NCBI GenBank assembly: GCA_947179155.2
Contig: OX359280.1
Span: forward strand, 45,555,555 to 45,619,554
DNA from: Hedera helix
Lineage: Eukaryota > Streptophyta > Magnoliopsida > Apiales > Araliaceae
Direction: 5' to 3'
DNA length: 64,000 nt
Shown: positions 46,200 to 57,912 of the stretch, piece by piece
Position numbering within the stretch: the stretch's first letter is position 1
Layout: every line of letters begins with the position of its first letter
Notes under the pieces: model-generated
Databases searched by the model: none
The model's input: only the letters and a program-made list of their open reading frames with translations
Told to the model about the DNA's origin: nothing
Translations under genes and position numbers: made by a program

Positions 46200-47212
46200 A
46201 TTACCTATCGCGTATGTGGGGGAAAAAGGTTTGCAAGTACAACCACTACTATTCGAACGACCACCTGCATTACTAAAGCCTATAGCTCGTCTTGTGAAGC
46301 TGGATCTATGAAACTGTGTATGATTTCCTGAATGAGGTGGTAAACACACTCACGCGATGGTGCGCATAATCGGATTTGACTGTTCGCCATGCACCTATCG
46401 ACGACCCTCCTAAAGAAATCGTTCGATAAGGATGGACCGGCTCCTGATCCAGTTGCACCATCTGATCCAGTAGAGGGCTAATGTCTGGCTCTTGCAACAA
46501 GCACTACAGTGTACGCTGAGACTTTTGGCGTGCCCATAATTCAATTATTTTACGGTCCACCTATAGCCTATAGACATTTATCAATCTCATTATCTTCACA
46601 CGTGGAGGGATCTGCCTCGGTATTAGCTCTCTGAGTATCCTGGGCCTCAGTAAGGTCTTGAAGCCTAGTCTGAAATAAAAAATAAAGATGTGAAAGAATA
46701 TGAATACTAATTGCATGAATTAAAATACAAAAAAAAAAATAAACCATGGTCATTACTAATAGTTATTTCCTATGCCTTAGGTGAGATAAAACCACTGTCG
46801 CCTTTCTTCTGGTGGGCGTGCCACCAAAACTCCAAACGAGAAGGTGAGTTCTTAATTTTAGTATATAGTCTCTCCCTGTACAGTTTGTAAGACTGGGACC
46901 CCGTGCAGTGCAGAATCCGACTCTACGAGCGGGCTACTAAACGCTATGTTAACATTTTCTTAAAAGCATCCCCTCCCAAATGTCGCACATCCGATCCCAA
47001 ACCTCGGCCCTAATAAAATTAGGACAAACATCTCTACGTGTCTGTCTGTCTGTCATCTTGCTCTGAGACTTCTTCTTCCAGTCGTTCACTTATTTATGCC
47101 AATTTGACTCTAAATATCCTCGGAGGACTGTCATGCCTTGCTTTGCTTTACCGTTCTCAAATCTATAGTATCGCTACACAAAATACATTACGATATTAGT
47201 AAATAACATAAA
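46200..47212 (-). pseudogene. Ptta/En/Spm-type plant transposase, 3' part
   Basis: Read on the minus strand from an intron acceptor near 47183: RYYRFENGKAKQGM, then EVWDRMCDIWEGM. After a frameshift, HCTGSQSYKLYRERL, SPSRLEFWWHAHQKKGDSGF and ISPKA. Past a likely intron (46675-46765) comes DLTEAQDTQRANTEADPST. The order, with an H-x-GS motif, then L..R/P..LE.F...H.KK, then EADPST, matches the plant Ptta/En/Spm transposase family found in CACTA elements. Stops and frameshifts abolish function. The gene is split in an intron by the element at 47218-52232. Confidence 0.6.
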
Positions 47213-47217
47213 GTTAC

Positions 47218-48428
47218 TGGTGTGATGTCGCAACCACCTAAAAATAAAATCTTACTTTGAAAAAATATTAATGTAGTAGTGCAAGTAAGAGTCGATCCCA
47301 CAGAGAATGATTAATTTAATTTTATATTTTGTAAACCAAAATGGGGGTTTTTTTTAATTAAAGAAATAGTTTAAATAAAATTAATTAAAATAAATATGCA
47401 AGTAATTTAATGAAATCAATAAGAAGAAAAAACCTTGGTTTAAGTTAACATCCACCATCAAGAATTTACAATTGATCACTAATGCAAGAATAACTCAATT
47501 TATATTTTGAACATTCACTGTAGAAATAACTACTCCCAGGTGGAATAATTTTTCTCCTCTCTCCTTAATTTTAGATAAGTATAGCTACTTGGTCTAAATA
47601 CCCTTATTACTAAACCACCGACACTTGCTAAAGATTTAATTTAATAGCAGCTTTAAGAATTAGAGAGATTGTTAAACTAAATAACACAAGTCACTTGTTT
47701 GCATTTAATTTAGATGAATATTCTTCCTAAGATAAAATAATCTTCTGTTCTGCAAAATAATTATTAAACTTAGTTGCTTCACAAATAGCAATAGATTAAT
47801 GTGAATAATAAATTAATAGGCCTCCTAGTAATTAAACAAACTAATCGTAAAATTAAGCACAGAAAAATATTCAATACTTAAAATATAAATTGAACAATTA
47901 AAATAAATTAGATCTCACTGTGTATAAATCTTGATGGCTTCAATCACTTAAACCAAGAAAAATAATTTAGCTACTCATAGTTGTAGAGAACACCAAAGAA
48001 TAGAAGATAAAATTTTTCTAGTAAAAGTTGTGTGGTACATTGTATCTCAAGCCCTCTATTTATAGGTCACATATTCCTCCTAACCCTAATAGGAATTACA
48101 CTTTCCAAACCCTAATAGGATTTATAATTCAAAATAATAAAATATAAAATTCTTATTTATTTTCCTTTTTCAAATTGTAATTGAATTCCTAAATTATCCT
48201 TTAATTTATCTGTTAATGGAACGTCATGCGGAAACAAAAGCCAAACCGCCATCAGCTCCAATTTTTCTACAAAATAAAATATAAATTAATTAAAAATAAA
48301 TAAAAATACTAATAATAATAATAATGCATTAAATTAAATAAATTACCTAAAACACAAAAAATACTTTAAAAGCCACAAATAATTAAGCATAAAATACCTA
48401 ATAAATAGATATAAAAACCTACTTATCA
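47218..48428 (-). mobile_element. 3' LTR of the complete Athila-like element
   Basis: 1211 bp. The left tip TGGTGTGATGTCGC and right tip CTACTTATCA are the inverted LTR ends. A minus-strand TATA (CTATTTATAGG) lies at 48056-48066. Confidence 0.85.
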
Positions 48429-48446
48429 AATACCCCTACACTTAAC
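48429..48446 (-). other. Polypurine tract of the complete Athila-like element
   Basis: Minus strand reads AGTTAAGTGTAGGGGTATTTG immediately before the 3' LTR, matching GTGTGGGGGTA at 13974. Confidence 0.65.
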
Positions 48447-49720
48447 TCTTTGATTGTCCTCAAGCAAAACAAGAATAAAAATTACAAATAATAACCAAAC
48501 AACTGACTCAAGCAACAGATTAATATAAATTTCAACATTATCCTCAAAGATTTCAAAAAAATAACTAAAAGAAAATTTCAAAAATCTTACTTACTCAAGA
48601 CCCTTCGCGCGTGTGTGTGTGAATCCAAATGTATCAAACTAATTAAAACTCAGATAAGCTTCGGTTAATAATTACCTTATAAAAGACATACAACAAAGCT
48701 CAATATATTTATTTTTTACAGTACTCTTTGCTAATATAGACAAATATAAATCAGAAGATCAAAATGTTTCAAACAATTATATATACTAGGATTATTAATA
48801 TACATTTTAAAAATACTTTTCCATTTTTCTTTCCTTTTAATAGGTGCATTTTATGCTTCATCATATTTTCTTTCATTCTTTCTTTCTCTTTTTTTCTTCT
48901 TAAGTGAGTGTATTTTATGCTTCATCTCACTTTTTCATATGTTTATGAGTGAATGCATTTTACGCTCCATCTCAACTCACCACATAATTTTTTTCCTTCA
49001 ATAATAATCATAAAAAAATTACCTAAATCATTTTCTCTAAATTATATTTTGTCTTATATTTCACTTTAACTAATGATCAAATAAGATATAGAGCTCAAAA
49101 ATATCTTTCATAAGCATTTAACCATATAAATTTTCTTTTAATTAAAAATAGCTCAAACAAATGGATATAAGTGCATAAAAATTTGAAGGATCTCAAACAA
49201 AGTAATAATCAACAATAAATCAAAAATCTAAATTAAGCAAAAATTTATTCATTTTCCAAAAGTTATTAAATAAAAATCAAGATTTTATCATTGGCTAAAA
49301 TTTAAAATCCAATTAACTCATTGCTCAAGTAACACATCCTTAAAATAAAATAAAAATTACTCCATTTTCATAGGAAACACGGTTACACTTAGCATGTGCA
49401 ACAAGCCTTTAAACCCCAAGGTTACCCCAAGTGGACGAGTTTTGTCTCGTGGGGGTTTGTAGTGAATATACCCACAAAATTCAAAATTTTAAAATTCCTT
49501 AAAAAATATATTCAAAATATGACCTAAAAATAACAAAAATTCTAAATTCCTTCCCCCACACTTAAAATTTACATTGTCCCCAATGTAAAGTAAGATGCAA
49601 AGAAAAAGAAAAAATAACTAAACTATAAATGCAAAAAGAAAAGAAAATTATACTCCCATTGGGTTGCCTCCCAAGTAGCGTCTTTGTTTATCGTCATTGG
49701 CTTGACATCATGTCAAATGA

Positions 49721-50890
49721 CTACGTCACTCCTACTTCATGAATTTTGAGTACCCCATCCATCACATTATTCTTCATTGGTAGATTCAATCTCATTTGCA
49801 TTCGACATGAATGTTCAACTCCCTTTTCAAGTAATAAATATTGGAGATGACTATGAAGATTCTTTAAATTTAGAATGGAATCCTGCAAAACAAAAGATAA
49901 AATTTTGTTCTGAGTAACAGGCAATGGAATGAAAATAATTGCATTATTATCAAAAATCATTGGCAAAGAATTTAATGGAGTTTCATCCTCCTTCAAATCT
50001 TGTTTTAGCTCAATTGCTTCTTCTTCCTCTAACTCCAAATTGTTGGTAATTGCAATCTCTAACTTTTCCTTGTTTATTTCCTCAACAACTTTCGCCACCT
50101 TAGGTATGTCATCATAAAAAATAACATCATCGGCTACATTAACATTATTCGCTTCATTGATATTGTTTGTTTTCTCTTGCTTCGGTGATAGAGGGACTGT
50201 CTTTTCTGGATCTTCTACATCGTTACCACTTTTTCACACTTGTGCACTTGTATTCTCCGTTGGATTATCCACCGTTTGAGAAGGTACTTGCGCAGAACTT
50301 TGCTCCTCCAATTGATCAATTGCGATTGTCATTTATCCTATTTGAGTACCCAAATGCTGAATAATTACATTATTTTCCTGAATACTTGCCTTCATGTCTA
50401 GTTGAAATTGCAAAGTATCCTGTTGAAATTGCAAATTATTAATTTCAATTAATTTAATCATATCCTCTAAAGACATATCAGAATTAAATGATTGACCATG
50501 TTGTTGTTGGGGATATAGCTGAATTTATTGTTGACAACTTGAAAAATTCTAATTTGCAGGCAAATTCATTTGTGGATTCTTATAGCCAAAATTAATATAA
50601 TCCCTCAATCCAGAATTATACGCTTTTGAATAGGGATCATATTTCCATTGGGGTTGACCAGGAAAATCACTTGCTATATTGACTTGTTCCTAGGAATCCT
50701 CTCGAAGAATGTGACACATATTAGTTGGATGTCATACCATCGCACAAATCTTACAAGCTTCCATTCGTTGTCCATTACCTGCAGCCAATTGAAAAACAAG
50801 AGAAGTTAGATCATTAATTTGTTGTTCAAGAGAAGAAATAGTTACCTCATTGACATAATCATGCATGACTCCCATCCTGAACCTGCACAA
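49721..50890 (-). pseudogene. gag: Athila-like gag remnant lacking the capsid half
   Basis: Minus-strand frames begin at VNEVTISSLEQQINDLTS, which in the intact copy follows the capsid domain, so the N-terminal 200 or so residues are deleted. A decayed knuckle CKICAMV.HPTNMC follows, then LQFQQDTLQFQLD (two heptads). The tail is open from 50098 to 49721 and ends RLNLPMKNNVMDGVLKIHEV. The protease is absent. This uninterrupted tail is the reference that reveals the insertion at 12076-12497. Confidence 0.75.
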
Positions 50891-50985
50891 CTAAATTAAA
50901 TTATGAAAAACTAGAAAAATAAAATCTAAGAAAATTACTAAATTAAATAAATATTTACAAAAGAACAAAATTAAATTAAAATTAT

Positions 50986-51003
50986 TCCCCGACAATGGCG
51001 CCA
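50986..51003 (-). other. Primer binding site, tRNA-Asp type
   Basis: Minus strand TGGCGCCATTGTCGGGGA, 16 of 18 matches to the tRNA-Asp complement, about 5 bp inside the LTR end. Confidence 0.75.
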
Positions 51004-51008
51004 ATATT

Positions 51009-52232
51009 TAGTGTGATGTCGCAAGTACCCAAAAATAAAATCTTACTTTGAAAAAATATTAATGTAGTAGTGCAAGTAAGAGTCGGTCCCACAGAGAATG
51101 ATTAATTTAATTTTATGTTTTGTAAACCAAAATTGAGGGGTTTTAAATTAAAAAAATAGTTTAAATAAAATTAACTAAAATAAATATGCAAGTAATTTAA
51201 TGAAATAAATAAGAAGAAAAAACCTTGGTTTAAGTTAACATCTACCATCAAGAATTTACAACTGATCACTGACGCAAGAATAACTCAATTCATATTTTGA
51301 ACATTCACTGTAGAAATAACTACTCGTAGGTGGAATAATTTTTCTCCTCTCTCATTAATTTTAGATAAGTAGAGCCACTTGGTCTAAATACCCTTACTAC
51401 TAAACATCCTCCGACACTTGCTAAAAATTTAATTCAATAGCAGCTTTAAGAATTAGAGAGATTGTTGAACTAAACAACACAATCCACATGTTTGCATTTA
51501 ATTTAGATGAATATTCTTCCTAAGATAAAATAATCTTTTGATCAGCAAAACAATTATTAAATTTAGTTACTTCACAAATAGCAGTAGATTAATGTGAATA
51601 ATAAACTAGTAGGCCTCCTAGTAATTAAACAAACCAATCAAAAAATTAAGCACAGAAAAATATTCAATACTCAAAATATAAATTGAACAATTAAAATAAA
51701 TTAGATCTCACAGTGTATAAATCTTGATGACTTTAATCACTTAAACCAAGAAAAATAATTTAGCTACTCATAGTTGTAGAAAACACCAAATAATAGAAGA
51801 TAAAAATTTTCTAGTAAAAGTTGTATGTTACATTGTATCTCAAGGCCTCTATTTATAGGCTACATATTCCTCCTAACCCTAATAGGAATTACACTTTTCA
51901 AACCCTAATAAGATTTATAATTCAAAATAATAAAATATAAAATATTTATTTATTTTCCTTTTCCAAATTGCAATTGTATTTCTAAATTATCCTTTAATTT
52001 ATCTGCTGATGGAACGTCACGCGGAAACAAAAACCAAATTGCCATAAGCTCCAATTTTCCTACAAAATAAAATATAAATTAATTAAAAATAAATAAAAAT
52101 AATATAAAAATACTAAAAATAATAATAATGCATTAAATTAAATAAATTACCTAAAACACTAAAAATACTTAAAAAGCTACAAACAATTAAGCATAAAATA
52201 CCTAATGAATAGATATAAAAACCTACTTATCA
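51009..52232 (-). mobile_element. 5' LTR of the complete Athila-like element
   Basis: 1224 bp; ends as in the partner LTR. A minus-strand TATA (CTATTTATAGG) lies near 51849-51859. Its GC-rich block is reduced to GGAACGTCACGCGG (52010-52025), much shorter than in the LTR at 7855. Confidence 0.85.
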
Positions 52233-52237
52233 GTTAC

Positions 52238-52450
52238 ACAACAATAATGATAAAAAAGAAAATATACATAAAGTAACATCTTACATAAAACTCGTTAATA
52301 ATCAGTTGCCGTGTGCAGTCCTCCACGTTTGCCCATCGCAACTATGCACTTGAGAATCGGTTGCGGACAATACCTAGTAGCGTGTTTCGAGGCGTAGCCT
52401 TTAAGATACTGCAATTGAAATGAATATACGTAAAAATTGTCATGTATATA
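52238..52450 (-). pseudogene. Transposase gene, upstream exon fragment
   Basis: Minus-strand sequence with an acceptor (TTTCAATTGCAG) then YLKGYASKHATRYCPQ, ILKCIVAMGKRGGLHTATDY and a donor-like GTAAGATG near 52285. Together with 46200-47212 it looks like one gene split by the element between them. The protein segment itself is not recognised; the assignment rests on position. Confidence 0.35.
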
Positions 52451-52602
52451 TACATGCATCATTTTATATAAAAGAAATAAATAGTATGGTAAAAACATAA
52501 TCTAAAATTATTCCGACAATAATATAAAAAATCATTTAGAAGTAAAAATAAATATCATTTCAATTAATAAGTGTGTAAGTTATTGTACTTGAACCTATTG
52601 GT

Positions 52603-53810
52603 TGATAGGAGTATAATGTCTAATTATTTTCATTAATTTATGCTTAGTTTAGTTTCATGTTATCTGTTATATGATCTAATTTAAGGTGTTTATTATTTTT
52701 TAGAAGAATTTGGTATGATTCTCTAAAGATGGAGTTATATGCTAAGTTTTATGTTATTTTACAGAAATACTCTACGTTCGTAGTGTTGGAGTGCATATTG
52801 GCAGCTCGACGAACGTTGGAAGGTTAAGACAGAGTTGTTTGACGATTCTCAGTGTTACTTTATGATTGTCGAGATTCACTCTACGACCAGGCTGTGTGTT
52901 CGACAATTACGCAGGACCTATACGAGTCTACTTTATGATGGTGTTGTTCGCTTTACGAATTTCTCATACAAAGTGTTGTTGCAAAGTTTTACTCTACGAT
53001 TTTGGTCGACTTACACGATTCTGATTTTGAATATAATTTGAAATAGAATCCAAACTAGAATTAGAAAAGGAGAAAGAGGCAGACTTAGCTATGGAAAATG
53101 CATTTTAAACTGATAAGAAAGTTACTTAAAGCTGAATTTTAGAGATTGATAAGGAGAAAGAAGCTACTATATTTGCAAAGTGAAGACTTCCAAAGTATAA
53201 TAGGATTAGAATTCTTTTATGGTCTCAATTGTATCTATAAATACCTTAGTCTGTAATTAGTTTAGGAGATCGGGGAGAGTAACTTACAACAAATAAGTCA
53301 GAGTTTTCTCAACAACATGTTAGCTTAATTTTTTTATTCAGTTTAAAGGGGATGTTGAATCTCGATAACAGTTTACGATTAGATTAAATATATATTATTT
53401 ATTCCTTTTTATATGAAATTCATTCTTGATAATTTGTTCTAATTGCTTACATATTATTTGGGTGTTTATTTTGATTTCTGCAGGACTTAAATTAGTTAAC
53501 TAGTAATATTTGCTAGATTAAGGAAGAATATTACGTAATTTATATTGTTCCTAATCATAAGTAGCAGTTAGGTATATATAATTATGATCAAACTTTTGAG
53601 TATTGCTATGATTATCAGAAGACAAGTTAAACAATCTGAGCTTATGTGTTTATTGCTTGAAATAGGCTAATTCCTTATATCTTAATGCTACTATTATATT
53701 AAATTTAGAGAGCTTATTCTAGGTTGTATGATAGTTAGAATCTTGTGAAGAACTTGTTTCATTAAGTGACAATTTAAGTGGAATTTCGGGTAACAGAGCT
53801 TATTGTTCTC
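52603..53810 (+). mobile_element. Athila LTR, part 1
   Basis: Starts TGATAGGAGTATAATGTC. No coding ORF is credible. It continues after the inserted solo LTRs at 57717-57912 and 63601-63730; the pieces sum to about 1.5 kb, a normal Athila-like LTR size. The left end is inferred from the TGATAG start and is not confirmed by a target duplication. Confidence 0.55.
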
Positions 53811-56800
53811 TGTGACGACCCCAAATCCGGGTTCCATAACCTCAAGTTTGGTTCTCACTATTTAACACATTTCTAACAATTAAATACATACATTGAATTA
53901 AAAAATCTCGAAATAATACATATTGGTTCCCTTTAAAAGGTTACAATACCAGGGTCTATCAACCTTAACATAAAAACAGTTCATATCATAAGGAATTACA
54001 AAAGGTTTAACAACCGTAAATACATAATTAAAGATCTAATTAGAATTCATAATCTAACTTAAGCTTTGGCTTTTCCTTTTCCCTTATCCTTCTTTGAGCA
54101 ATCGGGTATATCTGAAAATTGTTCATGATATAGCAAGAATGAGCAACTAGTTTGCTCAGCAAGTTTAGAACAGTCATAGAGATTTAATATATCATGAATG
54201 AATGGGAAATGTCATCAATGGTTCAACAATAGATATAACAATTGTGAATGAAACATGATTCAAATTTTAATAAACAGAATATTTGAATCTTAAAATGCTG
54301 AGTGGTCACTAAGGACCCTGAACTAACGAGGGTATAATAGAGTTTCCTCTGACCCTTTGAGTTGTTTAGTTTTCAGGGGGATCAGCCTATTCAACCCGCT
54401 GTATATGCATTACATTTAGTCACTGGCGCCCAAAGTCGGTTTCCCGACACAAAATCCCCTAATTTAGGGTTGTTCAATTCTCAGACTTAATATAAGAAAT
54501 CCGCACCCAACAATGGTTTGGATAAGCTTTTAAAAGTATTCAAGTATTGAATTTATAAACGTAATGTCTAGCTAAACTATTAGCTTTTAACATTTTTAAT
54601 ACAGTTCATGAATTAAGAACTAATAAGCTTCAAGTGCACTAAGTGCGATTTTATAAATAATATGGATGTGGGATAATTTTAAATAATTAAACCACGTCAA
54701 GCTTTGACAATAAATACAAGTATAGAAACTTGTTCAACAATAAATGAGTAGGGTTAGAGAACTTGCATGTCTGCTCAGCTACAATAAATGTCTAGCTTTA
54801 ACTAACTTGCTTTGAAAGACCTAACATTAATAAAGTCGGTCTAATAATTAGTACGGCGTATTTTCATAACTATACGCTTAATAATGAACTTATTTACCAC
54901 ATAAGTACTAACACATAAATTACATTAGTCAAAATAATATTATTAACTTTATAGACCCTTAATCATATTAGGTTAATAATTTAATAAGTTAGAAATATTT
55001 TTCTTAAGTGTTGGACACTTATTAAACCCTTAAACAACTTATTACAATTGTTTAATTAAATCATAATTAAATTAAATTTATTTTATTAACTCAATCTCTA
55101 TTTAATTACTATTTAATCTTGATTAAATAGAAATTAATTAATTAACTCTAGTTATTATTTAAAATAAATAATAACTAATTGTACTTACTTATTATTTAAT
55201 TATAATTAAATAATAAATAATTATTGACTTAATTTTAACCTTCTTTAATTTAATATTAATCAACCAATAATTAACTAAGTAATTAACCTTACTTATTATT
55301 TAATTTAAGAAAATTAAATAATAGTTTACTAATCTTAATCCTCTTTAATTATTATTTAATGTCAATTAAATAATAATTAATTATTTAATTAATTTTAATT
55401 ATTATTTAAGGTTAAATAATAATCAAATCATTCTTATTAATTATTAAAATTAAATAATAAATTATTAATCTAATAACTTAATTTCCATTAATCGTTATTT
55501 AATGCTAATTAAATAATAATTAATTACTTAATTATCCTTATTTATTATTTAATAATATTTAAATAATAAATAATTAATTTATAAATTTTATCTCTCTTTA
55601 AGTATTATTTAATAGGCATTAAATAATAATTGCTAATTTATCATCTTTATTTATTATTAACATTTAAAATAATAAATAAATAATAAATTTATTTAACTTA
55701 ACCATGGTTTAGCTAACTAGATTAATATTTAAAATATTTAAATATTAAACTTATTGAAAAATATCCTCCCCAATATTATTTTTGTATTATTATTATTTTT
55801 GTTATAATTTTAAATTAATTTTTAAATATTTAAATTAATTAAAATTAACCCGAATGACATTTTCGTAAATAAGTTGAAAACTGATCCGAGGGCAAAATGG
55901 TAATTCTGCCAAAAAAAACACGGAGGGGCATAAATGTAATTTCGCCGAAATTTTCCTACCGCGCATGACGCGCATTACAGAATTTACGGGCCAAAACGAC
56001 GCCGTTTTTGAAAGGCCGGAGATGGCTTCCGCGCATAACGCGCGGAGTAAAATTCTACGGACGCCAAACGACGTCGTTTGGCTCCGTGTCCTCGGTGAAC
56101 AGTGGCAGGCGCGCATTGCGCGAAAACCCTTAAAAAATTTTCTTCCGGCAGAACGTGAACAGTGTTCCGGCTATACACACTTTAATTAAAATTATACCTT
56201 TAATAAATCTTTAAATCTTCAATAAAAATCCAAAAAAATTACCAATCACCTTATATTAATTTATAACATGACAAATTAATTTTTCATGATTTAATATCAT
56301 TATTTTTTTATAAAAAATTTTACATCACATAAACTACCACAAATCATAATTTTTTGTGTATAACTCCATTTTGAGTGATTCAAACTTTGTTTTTCTCATG
56401 ATTTAATGTTCTATAATATTAGAACATCAAACCTAAGTTTTATGAAAATATTTTTGGTCATAAATTTCAAGACTTGATTATACACTATTAAACACATATT
56501 TTAGCATACAAAATATACCAAAATACAAACTAAACATATTAAACTCAAGCATGGCATAAATATTATAACTACACATTAATAACTATATTAACATGTTTAT
56601 ACTAACATGATGATTTATTTAATTTAAAAACAAACTACATTTAAAATAACCATTACCTTGTTTTAATGGCTATCTTCCTTTTTCTTCCAAAGTAGGTGAT
56701 GAGGTTTGAAGGCATGAACCAAGAACTCCTTCTCCTCTCTTAGTATTTTGCTCTCAATATTTTCTCACACTCTCAAATGCTCTCTAGCTCTCTCTTTTGG

Positions 56801-57716
56801 ACTTGGAGCAATTAATGAAATATCATCTAACAATTTCAAGTATACTTGAAAAATTAATAGATACACAATTATATCTATAATTTAGCCCATGCTCCTAGAT
56901 GACAACTTACACAAGGAATGGGTTAAATGACTTAGTTGGTGAAAAGAGACATGGTTTCATGTACTACAAAAATAAAACAAGCAACCCTTTATTAATTAAA
57001 TAAAAAATAAAAGAAAATAAAAACAAAACTATCATTTTCTCTCTCCTCTCCATGCATACACGGCTGATTCCCTTTTTCTTGTCCCAATTTGATTGTCACT
57101 TTCCACTTTTTTTTAAATAATAATAGTTAAATTAAGTATTTTCCAAGTGGGCCAATCATTGGGCTTTAATTTAAAATACCAATTGGGCTTCTATTAAATT
57201 GTTTGGGCTACTAAATTGTCAAATTTTATTATTCTACACTTGGGCTACTAATTGACCCATGTTGGGCTAATTTAATAATTTACACATTAATTATTCAATC
57301 CATAATTAAATAAATAATTATATTGAATAAATAATTAAATATTCTAACCCATAAGTATTAAATTACTAAATGGACTAATAAATATTATTATTAATATTTC
57401 ACATTATTTACATTAATTAATAATCATATTAATTAATTTATTATATTTAATTCACTCATTATATTCAATTTAATTGAATATTTAATTAATAGAAAACTTA
57501 TCAATTATTTTGATATTAAAACTTTAGGGTTTGTTCACTAATTTAATAACATATTATTGACCCCCTTTAATTAATTTTAGTAATTAATTACATAATTATT
57601 TAATCACATAATTAATTAATCACATAAAAAGATTTAAATAATCTCGTAAAACTAACTCGTTGAAAATTAAATTAATAATTTAATTAATAAAGACGTGGAA
57701 ATTCTAGGACATTACA
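53811..57716 (-). mobile_element. Solo LTR of family L in Athila LTR
   Basis: Minus-strand ends TGTAATGTCCTAGAATTTCC (57716) and GGGGTCGTCACA (53811). Flanks TTCTC and TTATC agree at 4 of 5. It carries the family landmarks: mini-ORF at 56657-56715 (MPSNLITYFGRKRK) with a good donor AAG/GTAATG, hairpin repeats at 55080-55720, the AGGCTGATCCCC island near 54380, and the stem-loop and acceptor at 54110-54165. A GC-rich block at 55960-56140 contains CAAACGACGTCGTTTG. Confidence 0.8.
55080..55720. repeat. AT-rich hairpin repeats in family L solo LTR
   Basis: Imperfect units around ATTATTTAATT ... AATTAAATAATAA hairpins. The position from the LTR start is about the same as in the copy at 40650. 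Confidence 0.65.
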
Positions 57717-57912
57717 TTATCTAGGGCTATTAGTTTCATTAAAGGATGAATATTATCATGTTTAATTAACCTATTGACTTTGAACAGGGGACACTGAACT
57801 GAAAAACTGAATTAGTTAATTATTGGCTAATCTTATCACTTTTATTCTGTTATGATAATTTAGTTAATTAATCTCAAAACCTCGAAACTTTTACTTTCTA
57901 TTCTTAGCTAGG
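57717..57912 (+). mobile_element. Athila LTR, part 2
   Basis: 196 bp of host LTR between the two family L solo LTRs; its last five bases CTAGG are the left target duplication of the next insertion. Confidence 0.55.

Larger units (their letters stand above)
47218..52232 (-). mobile_element. Complete non-autonomous Athila-like element (TSD GTTAC)
   Basis: Two LTRs (47218-48428 and 51009-52232, roughly 94-95% identical by eye) bound a 2.6-kb interior, with perfect GTTAC duplications at 47213-47217 and 52233-52237. On the minus strand: 5' LTR, primer site, gag remnant without the capsid half, protease-less linker tail, non-coding spacer with GAGCATAAAATGCACTCAC-type repeats, polypurine tract, 3' LTR. 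This is the best bounded element in the window and sets the LTR ends (TGATAAG ... CACACCA). It inserted into an intron of the decayed transposase gene. Confidence 0.9.
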
